36,345 nt of DNA, taken from positions 1-36,345 of the forward strand of contig DULJ01000030.1 of NCBI GenBank assembly GCA_012840465.1, read 5' to 3'. Source of the stretch: Caryophanales bacterium (GTDB lineage Bacteria > Bacillota > Bacilli > Bacillales > Bacillaceae_J). The translations under genes were made by a program, and so were the position numbers. The stretch's first letter is position 1, and every line of letters begins with the position of its first letter. This document shows, one piece after another, positions 27,301 through 34,257 of the stretch. The notes under the pieces were generated by a model. It was not told the origin of the DNA. It did not search any database and saw nothing but the letters and a program-made list of their open reading frames with translations.

Positions 27301-28331
27301 GCGATTAATGCATTAATTAAACTATATATGTCAGTTCCTGTTTCCGGGTTATTATAGATTTTTTCAACTAGATTATAGTTGTTACCTTCTATATTTAAAT
27401 TGCTAGGATCTTGATTATTCAAAATTAAACTTAAAATGTAATTATGATAATTAGCTACTTTTTTCTTTTCATTATTAATTAAGCTTGTTTCTATTTCATT
27501 ATTAATTTTATCAAAAAAAGATTGTGGGATCGCTTTTTCTAAATGTCTTAAAGCTAAAGCCTCAATAGTTTGGTCCACACCTGTTTCTGATATTTGAACC
27601 CATTTAGCTACTCTGTCTACCTTCGAATCATTTAAAGGATTCTCACAATTCTCTATTGGTTTCTCTTCCTCTGGAGGATTATTATTCTCATCTTGTAGAG
27701 CTGCAATCGTATATTTTATATTTGGAAGTGTTTCATTGGAACCTTGATCTGATAATGTATATTTAAACGAGAGAACATCCCCATGTTTTGGTCGGTAATC
27801 CCCTGCTCCTACGGGTGTCGGAGTACCATTTATAGAGAAAGACCACCGATATTTATCATTGGCTTCTTTGCCATTAATTGATGTTATCATTGGTCCCCAG
27901 CTATATTCTTCCAGCTCTACATTTTGTAGCAACGACAATGCTGTGGAATCACTCTCTAATCCTACAATTTTAATGGTTTCCTCCGTTGTTGTTTCAGTCG
28001 GAACAGCCGGATAAGTTTCATATTTAAAAATAAGAACATCTCCTACCTTCGGCTTATAAGTTCCTGCTCCTTCTTGAGCATAATCACCATTTACATAAAA
28101 TCCCCAATAATCGGTTCCTTTAATTTCCGTTCCATTGATGGATTTAATACTTGTCCCCCTTGCTGTTTCCTCAGTTACAACTGTCTCGGCAGCTTTCAGC
28201 AAAGATAATGCCGTTAGAGCTTCTACTACTTCTATTTCCGACACCTTATCCGATGCCCCTACACTAACCCCAGCCAACAACTGCGCCATCAGCACAACCG
28301 TTAAAACTGTCATTCTCAAAAACTTCTTCAT
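24369..28331 (-). CDS. SLH-anchored transcobalamin-like surface protein (3x DUF4430, 2x alpha/alpha barrel)
   Basis: A 1320-aa secreted protein. Signal peptide about 1-26 (cleavage near VGAS). DUF4430-1 about 38-105 (YWGFYVNGDYAQEGAGTYKP, GDVLIFKYE). DUF4430-2 about 120-192 (WSFSINGTPTPVGAGDYRP). Alpha/alpha barrel 1 about 235-520, with prenyltransferase/squalene-cyclase-like repeats (DIDTTAMVLTAL, VNWLSSIQ..GGF). DUF4430-3 about 548-645 (FDHGPTSGWKYSVNG). A ZU5-like beta region about 730-842. Alpha/alpha barrel 2 about 850-1115, paralogous to barrel 1 (YDLIEKIYNNE versus YNLVEKIYNNP). Three SLH domains about 1136-1320 bind the cell wall. Alpha/alpha barrel plus DUF4430 is the architecture of intrinsic factor and transcobalamin. 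The cobalamin riboswitch and the ECF genes downstream support corrinoid capture at the surface; binding itself is inferred. A good site GAGGAGAGG precedes the ATG. Confidence 0.9.
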   Translation of the reverse strand: MKKFLRMTVLTVVLMAQLLAGVSVGASDKVSEIEVVEALTALSLLKAAETVVTEETARGTSIKSINGTEIKGTDYWGFYVNGDYAQEGAGTYKPKVGDVLIFKYETYPAVPTETTTEETIKIVGLESDSTALSLLQNVELEEYSWGPMITSINGKEANDKYRWSFSINGTPTPVGAGDYRPKHGDVLSFKYTLSDQGSNETLPNIKYTIAALQDENNNPPEEEKPIENCENPLNDSKVDRVAKWVQISETGVDQTIEALALRHLEKAIPQSFFDKINNEIETSLINNEKKKVANYHNYILSLILNNQDPSNLNIEGNNYNLVEKIYNNPETGTDIYSLINALIAIDSKDFLIPEDALWNREKIISAIIDNRNAEGLWSWSKKDPADIDTTAMVLTALAPYKNKSEVKDVIEKAVNWLSSIQLYNGGFNGGFGENASTAAYVLTALTALEVDPKGDKFTKQNGSLVDNISTYILEDGSFSSTIGGETDEVFATPQGLLALVSYERFLQGNGSVYDLSKLPLLVIGEINCSSGGTPGGTLPNTPGENKKQTITISVRTHKSTILSSRTLEVNEDATALSVLVDELGGRVETSGSGSSGYVIAIDGLAEFDHGPTSGWKYSVNGYFPSGGAGTYRLNNGDQLEWVYVTEDKDAANEKASMGGSAATAKPDGVTVAVFESFEKIKSDSQKQNAVLNKDQKMSSVEAQKLKEALNANTVKVEKTVVPTEETVIASPNIDEAKIVIPKQALKEQKTIKIEELAPSTTNIEGNLKSSVYQFLPKGTKFEKPVYISINIPIEDEDLDNLVMAWFDEEKNQWIPIPTVIDAKTGTITGQVEHFTKFAVIDNKQQNKLDRTAELEKLVQHLQTDKTQSEWEDFGMARLGQADNQAVLNEISKVIKEANGYFRKITDYERYLLTVKALGGDPKNIGGYDLIEKIYNNERMTMQGTNGLIFALIALDSGNYQVPSTAKWNRKKILADILTNQNKDGGFSLVNGEASDVDITAMAISSLVNYKDKPEVKTAIDQAVNWLSSVQQASGGFIADGKENSESASQVMIALASAGIDPQGPSFTKANGNVVENLLSYQSKDGGFANLKNEKSNQIASEQALLALVALDHYSKNVPSIYQFADEKVEKEVATFIPTFADVDQISDYALQSIYDVFDKGVMVGVEKNPLRFAPKQNLTRAQFTAILVNLLEGEVSEQSKTVFKDVLPGQWYYNVVMKANELGIVRGTSDTTFSPNDPITREQVAIILARAFDLMAKENEPKTAVYNDIASLSPYNQAAIQALYDHNLMKGYEGGQFKPKNYVTREMGAVIADRLGEKAN

Positions 28332-28399
28332 TCCTCTCCTCCTCGTCTTTTTACCCTAAAACGATTATTAAGCACGAAGCATAGGTGAATTTTAGACCA

Positions 28400-28436
28400 A
28401 CAAAAAACCACCTCGCCCTAATTGGGAAGGTGGTTG
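28400..28436 (-). terminator. Riboswitch expression-platform terminator
   Basis: On the minus strand AACCACCT...AGGTGGTT (28435-28428 with 28413-28406), with inner CCC/GGG pairing, is followed by TTTTTTG. It lies between the cobalamin aptamer and the coding start, as expected for transcription-termination control. Confidence 0.88.
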
Positions 28437-28516
28437 CCGGTAACAAAAATATAATCAAAGCCACATTTTTATTCACTCTACACCTCCCTATTCCTCGTAG
28501 GGGTAACTGGGTGTTC

Positions 28517-28682
28517 TTGATTAGGTAGGTCTCCTGACTCATGCCTCAAACGAATCTCCTAGCCTTCCCATTTCACAACAGTGGCTTTACTAGAATGTGA
28601 GATTCTAAGCATTTACAGTGGCGGGACCGTGTCGGAATTTCACCGAACTTCCCTATTAAGCAACTAATCTGCGCCTAATCAA
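28517..28682 (-). promoter_or_regulatory. Cobalamin riboswitch aptamer
   Basis: Minus-strand RNA. Seen: GGGAAGTTCGGTGAAATTCC, CGGTCCCGCCACTGTAAATG, AGCCACTG and the 3' B12 box AGTCAGGAGACCTACC, in the order of the cobalamin aptamer. Closing stem P1 is a perfect 9 bp: TTGATTAGG (28682-28674) with CCTAATCAA (28525-28517). When adenosylcobalamin or another corrinoid binds, the terminator at 28400-28436 should form and shut off the SLH/DUF4430/ECF operon, so these genes are expected to be expressed under corrinoid shortage. Confidence 0.95.
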
Positions 28683-28705
28683 AATTTTATTAATTATTAA
28701 GAATC

Positions 28706-28734
28706 ATGTTACACCTATTTATGCAAATTGTCTA
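28706..28734 (-). promoter_or_regulatory. Promoter of the B12-uptake operon
   Basis: On the minus strand TAGACA (28734-28729, 5 of 6 to consensus) is followed after 17 bases by TAACAT (28711-28706, 4 of 6). The predicted start is near 28699, about 17 bases before aptamer stem P1. Confidence 0.5.
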
Positions 28735-28744
28735 TTATTCAATC

Positions 28745-28757
28745 GACAACTGTTGTC
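28745..28757. promoter_or_regulatory. Palindrome GACAAC-T-GTTGTC
   Basis: A perfect 6-bp-arm dyad between the riboswitch promoter (minus) and the CDF gene (plus), about 75 bp before the latter. It could be an operator for either; no known consensus fits. Confidence 0.25.
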
Positions 28758-28833
28758 TTAATTTTAAATTTGGCTAGACCATTACCATCAAAAAATGTAC
28801 TATTATTAATGAATGCATACTGGAGGGGTCATT

Positions 28834-29712
28834 ATGGATCAACTGAGGCAACAAAGATATGATGACTTAAAATTAGGAGAACGCGGCGCATATATTAGTA
28901 TTTTTGCTTATATTATTTTAGCTGCATTGAAGTTGTCCATAGGATTTATGACAAACTCTGAAGCCTTACGAGCAGATGGATTTAATAATAGTACCGATAT
29001 TATTTCCTCCATTGCTGTTTTAATCGGATTAAAAGTTTCTCAAAAACCAGCTGATAACGATCATCTTTACGGTCATTGGAAATCCGAGACAGTCGCTTCA
29101 ATGGTTGCTTCCTTTATTATGATGGCAGTCGGCCTTCAAGTATTATTTGCAGCGATTTCATCTTTTTTTGAGGGGAAGGAAGAATCACCGGATATACTAT
29201 CCGCTTGGACTGGTATTTTCTGTGCTGCTGTTATGTTTATCGTTTATTTTTATAATAAAAGGCTGGCACAGCGAATTAAGAGTCAAGCAGTTATGGCTGC
29301 AGCAAAGGATAATTTATCAGACGCATGGGTAAGTATTGGGGCAGCTGTTGGTATTATCGGCTCTCAATTTAACCTTCCTTGGTTGGACTCAGTTGCAGCT
29401 ATCGTTGTCGGTTTTCTTATTTGCAAAACGGCTTGGGATATTTTCCGCATGGCATCCTATAGCTTAACAGATGGGTTTGACGAAAAGCTGATTGAAGACT
29501 ATAAGGACACGATTGTACATGTTTCAGGCGTAAAGGATGTAAAGGAGATTAGAGCAAGGAATTACGGTAATAATACCGTTGTTGATATTGTCATCCTAGT
29601 AGACTCTAATCTGCCACTAAAAAAAGCCCATGATATTTCGACAGCAGTAGAAGACATATTAATGAAAGAACATGATGTACTTAATGCCAATGTTCATGTG
29701 GAGCCAATTTGA
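28834..29712 (+). CDS. Cation diffusion facilitator family exporter
   Basis: A 292-aa CDF protein that exports a divalent metal (Mn, Zn, Fe or Co) in exchange for protons. Six membrane segments are followed by a cytosolic C-terminal ferredoxin-like domain (from about 205). The transport site acidic residues are seen in DGFNNSTD (48-55) and DNLSDAWVS. DHLYGHWKSE follows the second helix. The opening RYDDLKLGERGAYISI resembles the Bacillus manganese-efflux members MneP/MneS. The frame extends to an ATG at 28813, but GGAGGGG at 28822-28828 lies 5 bases before the ATG at 28834, so I start there. It lies next to the B12 operon divergently and abuts the NRDE gene with no base between the convergent stops. 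Confidence 0.9.
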   Translation: MDQLRQQRYDDLKLGERGAYISIFAYIILAALKLSIGFMTNSEALRADGFNNSTDIISSIAVLIGLKVSQKPADNDHLYGHWKSETVASMVASFIMMAVGLQVLFAAISSFFEGKEESPDILSAWTGIFCAAVMFIVYFYNKRLAQRIKSQAVMAAAKDNLSDAWVSIGAAVGIIGSQFNLPWLDSVAAIVVGFLICKTAWDIFRMASYSLTDGFDEKLIEDYKDTIVHVSGVKDVKEIRARNYGNNTVVDIVILVDSNLPLKKAHDISTAVEDILMKEHDVLNANVHVEPI

Positions 29713-30471
29713 TTAGCTTATTTCAAGAATAAATTGCTGGTCTTTACTATCCGCTCCGTTATAAACACGTTCGTTCAAAATGATTTCATCATCATTCATG
29801 AATAAAACTGTTGAACTTCTTGTGCCATAGCCTTCGCTTTTAATAAAAGTGGATGATAGCAACCGCTCCAACTCTAAAGTTACACCTGTGTTAGGAAGGC
29901 TTTCGTCTGGAGCAACATGATTATTTTGAAGAATTTTGAAAAGTGACTCCGTCATTGTGTCATCTTTTTGAGTCAAAATGTTGGATAAGTTTTCTGTACC
30001 CTGTACAACCTTGGGCCATTCAGTATTAAGCAGATGATTGCTGACACCATGAATGCCTGGCTCTATTTTCATAGATTTTTTTGTAATGTTTGAAAAATAG
30101 TAAAGCTCATCAGGGCTGCCAACTAACAGATTATAGCCAGGATACAATTCGGAGTTTTCCTCCATTACCTTCATATAACTTTCTGGCATCTTGCTACTTT
30201 TTAAATAGTTTACTATAAGCTCCCCACGTGAAAGTTTTCCGTTAGTAACCTCTTTAGGATCGCGATAATTCGTAACGGCTGCAAATCGGCCGTTTTTTGT
30301 TACCCCCATCCATGTTCCCATTTTTTCTAAATCCCGGCCTGCCAATATTTCAGGATGGTCCTCCCAAAAATGAGCAGGTGCTGTCTTTCTTCCGTAAAAT
30401 TCATCGCGATTAGCTGCAACGATCAACTTGTATGTTGGATGGACGTTATAAGCGAATAAAATTAAACACAT
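29713..30471 (-). CDS. NRDE (TANGO2-like) family protein
   Basis: A 252-aa protein beginning MCLILFAY with the family-naming motif AANRDEF at residues 19-25 and an exposed N-terminal Cys at 2. GRDLEKMGTWMGVTKNGRFAAVTNYRDP and GVSNHLL are typical of the family. The human homologue TANGO2 is linked to heme or lipid trafficking; the bacterial role is not established. No signal peptide. It is convergent with the CDF gene, stop to stop with zero spacing. It is present as a single gene with no partner that hints at function. Confidence 0.9.
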   Translation of the reverse strand: MCLILFAYNVHPTYKLIVAANRDEFYGRKTAPAHFWEDHPEILAGRDLEKMGTWMGVTKNGRFAAVTNYRDPKEVTNGKLSRGELIVNYLKSSKMPESYMKVMEENSELYPGYNLLVGSPDELYYFSNITKKSMKIEPGIHGVSNHLLNTEWPKVVQGTENLSNILTQKDDTMTESLFKILQNNHVAPDESLPNTGVTLELERLLSSTFIKSEGYGTRSSTVLFMNDDEIILNERVYNGADSKDQQFILEIS

Positions 30472-30673
30472 GACTTAACACAACCTTCATATTTGCTTTT
30501 TCCAATTTTATCATTTTGAACGATGAATCACTAATTAATTGTTATTCTTAAGTTCTTTATAATTCGCTCGTGTAATGTCGTAAATAGCAAGTGTATTGAA
30601 CTAATGAGCTGAAAAATAGACTAGGTGAAGTTGATATCGATATACTTAAAAAAAGAAAAGGGGGTTTTCATGA

Positions 30674-31420
30674 ATGTTAATTGAAATGTGGACCGATTTT
30701 GCCTGACCATTTTGCTACATTGGCAAAAAGCGTCTGGAGGACGCTCTTCAGAAGATTGACCATCCTGTTAAGGTAGTGTACCGTTGTTTTGAATTAGACC
30801 CAACAATGAAACGTGATGTTGGCAAGAATATGTATGAAAAACTGGCTGAAAAATATGGCATGAGCTTGGAACAAGCAAAATCAAATTGCCATAATATCGA
30901 ACAAATGGCGGCAGAAGTTGGTTTGAACTATCAATTTGATACAATGATAGTAACGAATACATTTGATGCGCACCGGCTCACAATGCTCGCAAAGTCGCAT
31001 GGATTAATGCAAGAAATGACAGAACGAATTTTGCATGCTTATTTTTCAGAATCAAAACATATTGGTGATCATGCTACTTTAACTGAGTTAGCGGAGGCAG
31101 TTGGATTAAATCGTAATGAAGTTACTGCAATGCTTGCTAGTGATGGTAGGAGCGATGAAGTTCGGGCTGATCAACAAGAAGCTGCAACGCTTGGAATTAG
31201 AAGCGTTCCGTTTTTCCTAATCAATAGAAAGTATTCATTATCAGGTGCCCAACCAACAGATGTATTCGTGCAGGCCCTTCAGCAGGTCTATTCGCAGGAT
31301 GGACCCTATGAGATAAATATGAATGAAGATTCGAATATTAACACGGATAAAGTTGCAACTACCGGTGCGGATGAAAGCTTGGTATGCGACGAAAACGGTT
31401 GTGAAATACCGAAGAAATAG
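30674..31420 (+). CDS. DsbA/FrnE-family oxidoreductase with in-frame TGA (candidate selenoprotein)
   Basis: A frame of 249 codons with an internal TGA at codon 11 (30704-30706). Translation reads MLIEMWTDFA-[TGA]-PFCYIGKKRL, so the TGA occupies exactly the first Cys of the CPFC redox motif of FrnE/YwbO-type DsbA proteins. The remaining 237 codons are open and conserved: FDAHRL, GIRSVPFFLINRKYSLSGA (cis-Pro loop) and a C-terminal CDENGC tail. AAAGGGGG lies 9 bases before the ATG at 30674. A hairpin with a 5-base loop follows the TGA at SECIS-like distance. Two readings: selenocysteine insertion (a UxxC redox site), or a recent nonsense mutation or base error in an otherwise intact gene. No Sec machinery gene is in the window. 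If the TGA is a true stop, a shorter product could start at the GTG at 30776 but would lack the active site. Confidence 0.7.
30725..30748 (+). other. SECIS-like hairpin downstream of the TGA
   Basis: AGCGTC (30729-30734) pairs perfectly with GACGCT (30740-30745); loop TGGAG has a G in its second position. After one mismatch further A-T pairs extend the stem. The loop begins 28 bases after the TGA, within the range generally used for bacterial SECIS elements (about 16-37). It also encodes KRLEDA, so some pairing could be chance. Confidence 0.45.
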
Positions 31421-31434
31421 CTTATCGATTTTCC

Positions 31435-31459
31435 GGGCTTCAACCTGTTGTTGAAGCCC
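31435..31459 (+). terminator. Hairpin after the DsbA-like gene
   Basis: Perfect 10-bp stem GGGCTTCAAC / GTTGAAGCCC with loop CTGTT, 15 bases after the stop. No T tract follows, so its termination strength is uncertain. Confidence 0.5.
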
Positions 31460-31491
31460 ACTTCCGAATTATCATACAAACTAATCCTCTT

Positions 31492-31880
31492 TTACATCGG
31501 CACTTTTCCTCCGCTTAATTGCCATAAATACCTGAAATCATCAGTAAAATTAAGATACGACTGTGCGACTGCTTCGAATAGTAGCAATGTAATCCGCGTC
31601 TTCATATGTGTTTGAACTAGACCATACTTTCCTAAAAGTACATCATTACATAATGGAATATCTTCTTTTGAGACAATGACCAGATTTCCTTCCGTATGGA
31701 TAATCCCAATCGGCAATGTTCGATATGGAATCTCTTCATACACGCTTTCTTCATCCATAGCAATAGGAGTATTAAGAATGATAACCAGTGATGATTCATC
31801 TTTTTCAATCCGTGGTCGCTCATTAATGTCTTGGCAATCACGGAAGAAATCTTTAGGTATATTAAGCTTCTCAGAAACTT
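31492..31880 (-). pseudogene. corA-like Mg transporter remnant 2 (N-terminal part)
   Basis: In one frame the sequence reads VSEKLNIPKDFFRDCQDINERPRI..., then YEEIPYRTLPIGIIHTEGN and later THMKTRITLLLFEAV. This matches the N-terminal cytosolic funnel domain of CorA-family Mg/Co channels. The piece stops after about 129 residues; the long pore helix and the GMN-containing membrane part are missing. It joins directly to another corA fragment on the same strand in a different frame, so it is a deletion remnant and cannot make a channel. Confidence 0.75.
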
Positions 31881-31894
31881 GAAAAATTCCCTTT

Positions 31895-32262
31895 CAATGT
31901 CTAGCACCCAAGACAATTTCCGCATCACAACAAGCCCTACTTTAAGCGCTTTTGTGAAATAAACAAGGCTCTTGTTTATATGGATTAAAGTATATACTTC
32001 ACTGTTCTTAATCGACTTTTGTATTTCTTTTTCCGCAGCAATGATTTTTTGATTAATATCATTAAGATAATGTAAATAATATCGTGCAGAGACAAGCAAT
32101 AACTGCAAAGAAAGGCGTGTTTTCATATTCGTAAAATAGTATGATTAACACGGCAAACTGATAGAATAACATCGCTTGTTTGAATGATACCAATGGGAAC
32201 CGTACGGTATGGTACAACTTCACCCTTAGCCATTTTTAACGGTACATTGATATTGCTTTTAT
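31895..32262 (-). pseudogene. corA-like Mg transporter remnant 1 (middle part)
   Basis: Reads INVPLKMAKGEVVPYRTVPIGIIQTSDVILSVCR, then after a deletion and frameshift near 32124 continues KTRLSLQLLLVSARYYLHYLNDINQKI and KNSEVYTLIHINKSLVYFTKALK. These are mid-domain segments of a CorA-family protein. The first 80 or so residues and the membrane part are absent. It is the first gene after the M-box riboswitch and terminator, so it is the decayed target of that switch. The fragment meets remnant 2 near 31885, as if two tandem corA paralogues fused by deletion. Confidence 0.75.
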
Positions 32263-32266
32263 TGGA

Positions 32267-32298
32267 AATAAAAAGCCCTTTAGGAGACCTAGAGGGCT
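32267..32298 (-). terminator. Terminator of the M-box riboswitch
   Basis: Minus strand AGCCCTCTAGG (32298-32288) pairs with CCTAAAGGGCT (32284-32274) with one mismatch and a 3-base loop; TTTTATTT follows. It lies about 80 bases after the M-box, as expected for Mg-dependent termination. Confidence 0.85.
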
Positions 32299-32375
32299 TG
32301 AATGAACGCACAAAAAAACATGTCACACTTCCCCCTAGTCGAGCTTTGGCACTATACAACGTAAAGAACGAATGT

Positions 32376-32492
32376 TCTTAGCCACCTTATGAAAAACCTT
32401 AATCAGGCAATCCCTGTTCTACCCATGGGCATCTTTCGATATTTCTGGGCAGTGGCCTATGTTTCCATAGGAGCCTCACCTAACGAGGAATT
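32376..32492 (-). promoter_or_regulatory. M-box (ykoK-type) magnesium riboswitch
   Basis: Minus-strand RNA with all M-box landmarks in order: TCGTTAGGTGAGGCTCCTATGG, AAACATAGGCCACTGCCCAGAAA, ATCGAAAGAT, CCCATGGGTAGAACAGGGATTGCCTGA and TTTTCATAAGGTGGCTAAG. High Mg2+ favours the terminator at 32267-32298. The downstream Mg transporter gene is broken, so the switch now controls only corA debris. It diverges from mntH. Confidence 0.93.
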
Positions 32493-32627
32493 ATTTAATT
32501 TCCTTGCAATCATAAATCCGCTTTTTTTATTTGCCAAGATTAAAAATTAATTTCATCTAAAAAGTTTTTCATTTCTTAAAGGTTAAGCTGCAGACAATGC
32601 ATCGAATGTTTGTCCAATGCCAAAAAG

Positions 32628-32641
32628 TTGCCTTCAAGAAA
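32628..32641 (+). promoter_or_regulatory. MntR-like operator 1
   Basis: TTGCCTTCAAGAAA matches 12 of 14 bases of the B. subtilis MntR site core TTGCCTTAAGGAAA (recalled consensus). It lies just before the putative mntH -35. Confidence 0.5.
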
Positions 32642-32646
32642 AAATG

Positions 32647-32675
32647 TTTGCAAAAGGAATAAATATTGTTAAAAT
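32647..32675 (+). promoter_or_regulatory. Putative mntH promoter
   Basis: TTTGCA (32647-32652), 17 bp, TAAAAT (32670-32675). It is flanked by two MntR-like sites. Confidence 0.45.
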
Positions 32676-32717
32676 AATGTTATATAAATTTATTAAAGTA
32701 TTTTTTTACTTTAAAAG

Positions 32718-32731
32718 TTGCACTAAGGAAA
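32718..32731 (+). promoter_or_regulatory. MntR-like operator 2
   Basis: TTGCACTAAGGAAA matches 12 of 14 of the MntR core. It is 38 bp before the mntH start and downstream of the predicted promoter, a position suitable for blocking elongation or a second promoter. Confidence 0.6.
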
Positions 32732-32769
32732 GTTATTTAACTTAATGCATATTTCGGGAGGGATAATTG

Positions 32770-34128
32770 ATGAATACTCAACCAGAGCATGTGGAAAAAG
32801 AGCATGGCTGGCTAAAACAAAGCTCGAATGTGAGTTTAGAAGAGATAAATAATACAATAAGTATACCTAATAAAGGCGGATTTTGGCGTAAGCTGTTTGC
32901 GTTTGTCGGACCTGGCTCTTTAGTAGCAGTGGGCTACGTTGACCCTGGAAACTGGGCAACATCCATTGCCGGCGGCGCGCGTTTTGGTTACAGTCTGTTA
33001 ATTGTCATTTTACTTTCTAATTTAATTGCTATGCTTCTTCAGGCTTTATCATCTAAGCTTGGAATTGTCACCGGGAGAGATCTTGCCCAGGCTACAAGGG
33101 ATGCAACGGGTAAGAAAACCTCCTTTTTTCTTTGGATATTATCTGAACTCGCCATTATTGCTACAGATTTAGCTGAGGTGATCGGTTCAGCCATTGCCTT
33201 AAATTTATTATTCGGCATTCCATTATTACTCGGTATTGCCATTACTACGTTAGATGTATTGCTCTTGCTTTATTTGCAAAAGAAGAGCTTTAGAATTATT
33301 GAATCTGTTGTCATCGTTTTAATGGTTACTATATTTATCGTATTTGCATTTGAAGTGATTGTATCAAAGCCTGAAATTACCGCATTATTTGGTGGGTTTG
33401 TTCCTAAACCTGAAATTGTCACAAATCCACATATGCTCTTTATTTCTCTCGGTATTTTAGGTGCAACAGTAATGCCGCATAATTTATATTTGCATTCTTC
33501 GATCGTGCAAACAAGACAATATAAAAGGACAATAGAGGGAAAGAGAGAAGCCATTAAATTTTCCCTCATTGATTCCACCTTTTCGTTATCAGTAGCATTT
33601 GTGATAAACTCTGCTATTTTGATTTTGGGAGCAGCTGCCTTTTATGGTACAAATTTAGATGTATCCGAAATTGAAGCTGCCTATGAATTACTTAGTCCAA
33701 CATTAGGTGTAGGGATTGCAAGCACCTTATTTGCAGTTGCCCTACTTGCTTCAGGTCAAAATGCTACAATTACTGGAACCATTAGCGGACAAATTGTGAT
33801 GGAAGGGTTTATTAATTTACGAATTTCACCGTGGCTTCGTCGATTAATTACACGGTTATTAGCTGTTATTCCTGCCTTTATTGTAACATGGGTAGCTGGT
33901 TCAAAAGGAACAGGTGAATTACTGTTATGGAGTCAAGTGGTCTTAAGCTTAGCACTGCCGTTTGCCGTAATTCCGTTAGTGCTATTCACAAGCGATAAAA
34001 AGAAAATGGGGGAATTTGCAAACAAACTATCAGTGAAAATAATAGCATGGGTATGTACTGGTGTAATCGTTCTACTGAATTTGTTCTTAATTGGATATAT
34101 CATTGTTACAGGTCAAGATATAGGGTAA
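32770..34128 (+). CDS. mntH: Nramp-family Mn2+ importer MntH
   Basis: A 452-aa proton-coupled divalent metal importer with about eleven membrane segments. The two metal-binding unwound-helix motifs are present: GYVDPGNWATS in segment 1 and GATVMPHNLYLHSS in segment 6. GQNATITGTISGQIVMEGF matches the Nramp consensus transport signature region. A TTG at 32767 is in frame, but the ATG at 32770 directly after it follows GGGAGGG at a proper distance, so I start there. Two MntR-like operators upstream predict repression by manganese. It is transcribed alone, divergently from the M-box region. Confidence 0.94.
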   Translation: MNTQPEHVEKEHGWLKQSSNVSLEEINNTISIPNKGGFWRKLFAFVGPGSLVAVGYVDPGNWATSIAGGARFGYSLLIVILLSNLIAMLLQALSSKLGIVTGRDLAQATRDATGKKTSFFLWILSELAIIATDLAEVIGSAIALNLLFGIPLLLGIAITTLDVLLLLYLQKKSFRIIESVVIVLMVTIFIVFAFEVIVSKPEITALFGGFVPKPEIVTNPHMLFISLGILGATVMPHNLYLHSSIVQTRQYKRTIEGKREAIKFSLIDSTFSLSVAFVINSAILILGAAAFYGTNLDVSEIEAAYELLSPTLGVGIASTLFAVALLASGQNATITGTISGQIVMEGFINLRISPWLRRLITRLLAVIPAFIVTWVAGSKGTGELLLWSQVVLSLALPFAVIPLVLFTSDKKKMGEFANKLSVKIIAWVCTGVIVLLNLFLIGYIIVTGQDIG

Positions 34129-34257
34129 AAAGCTTTTCATTGGATAAAAAAGTATTCTTTGGAAAGCCATACAGACGGCAATAATTATTTCTTATAATAG
34201 ATTTGTCCCCACTATTCGACAAAGGACTTTGGCTGTAAGTGCCAAATATATCCTCTA

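Noticed and set aside
30776-31420. Treating the DsbA-like gene as starting at the GTG at 30776
   Set aside because: This would drop the active site. The frame upstream to 30674 is fully family-like apart from the single TGA, and it has a better ribosome site.
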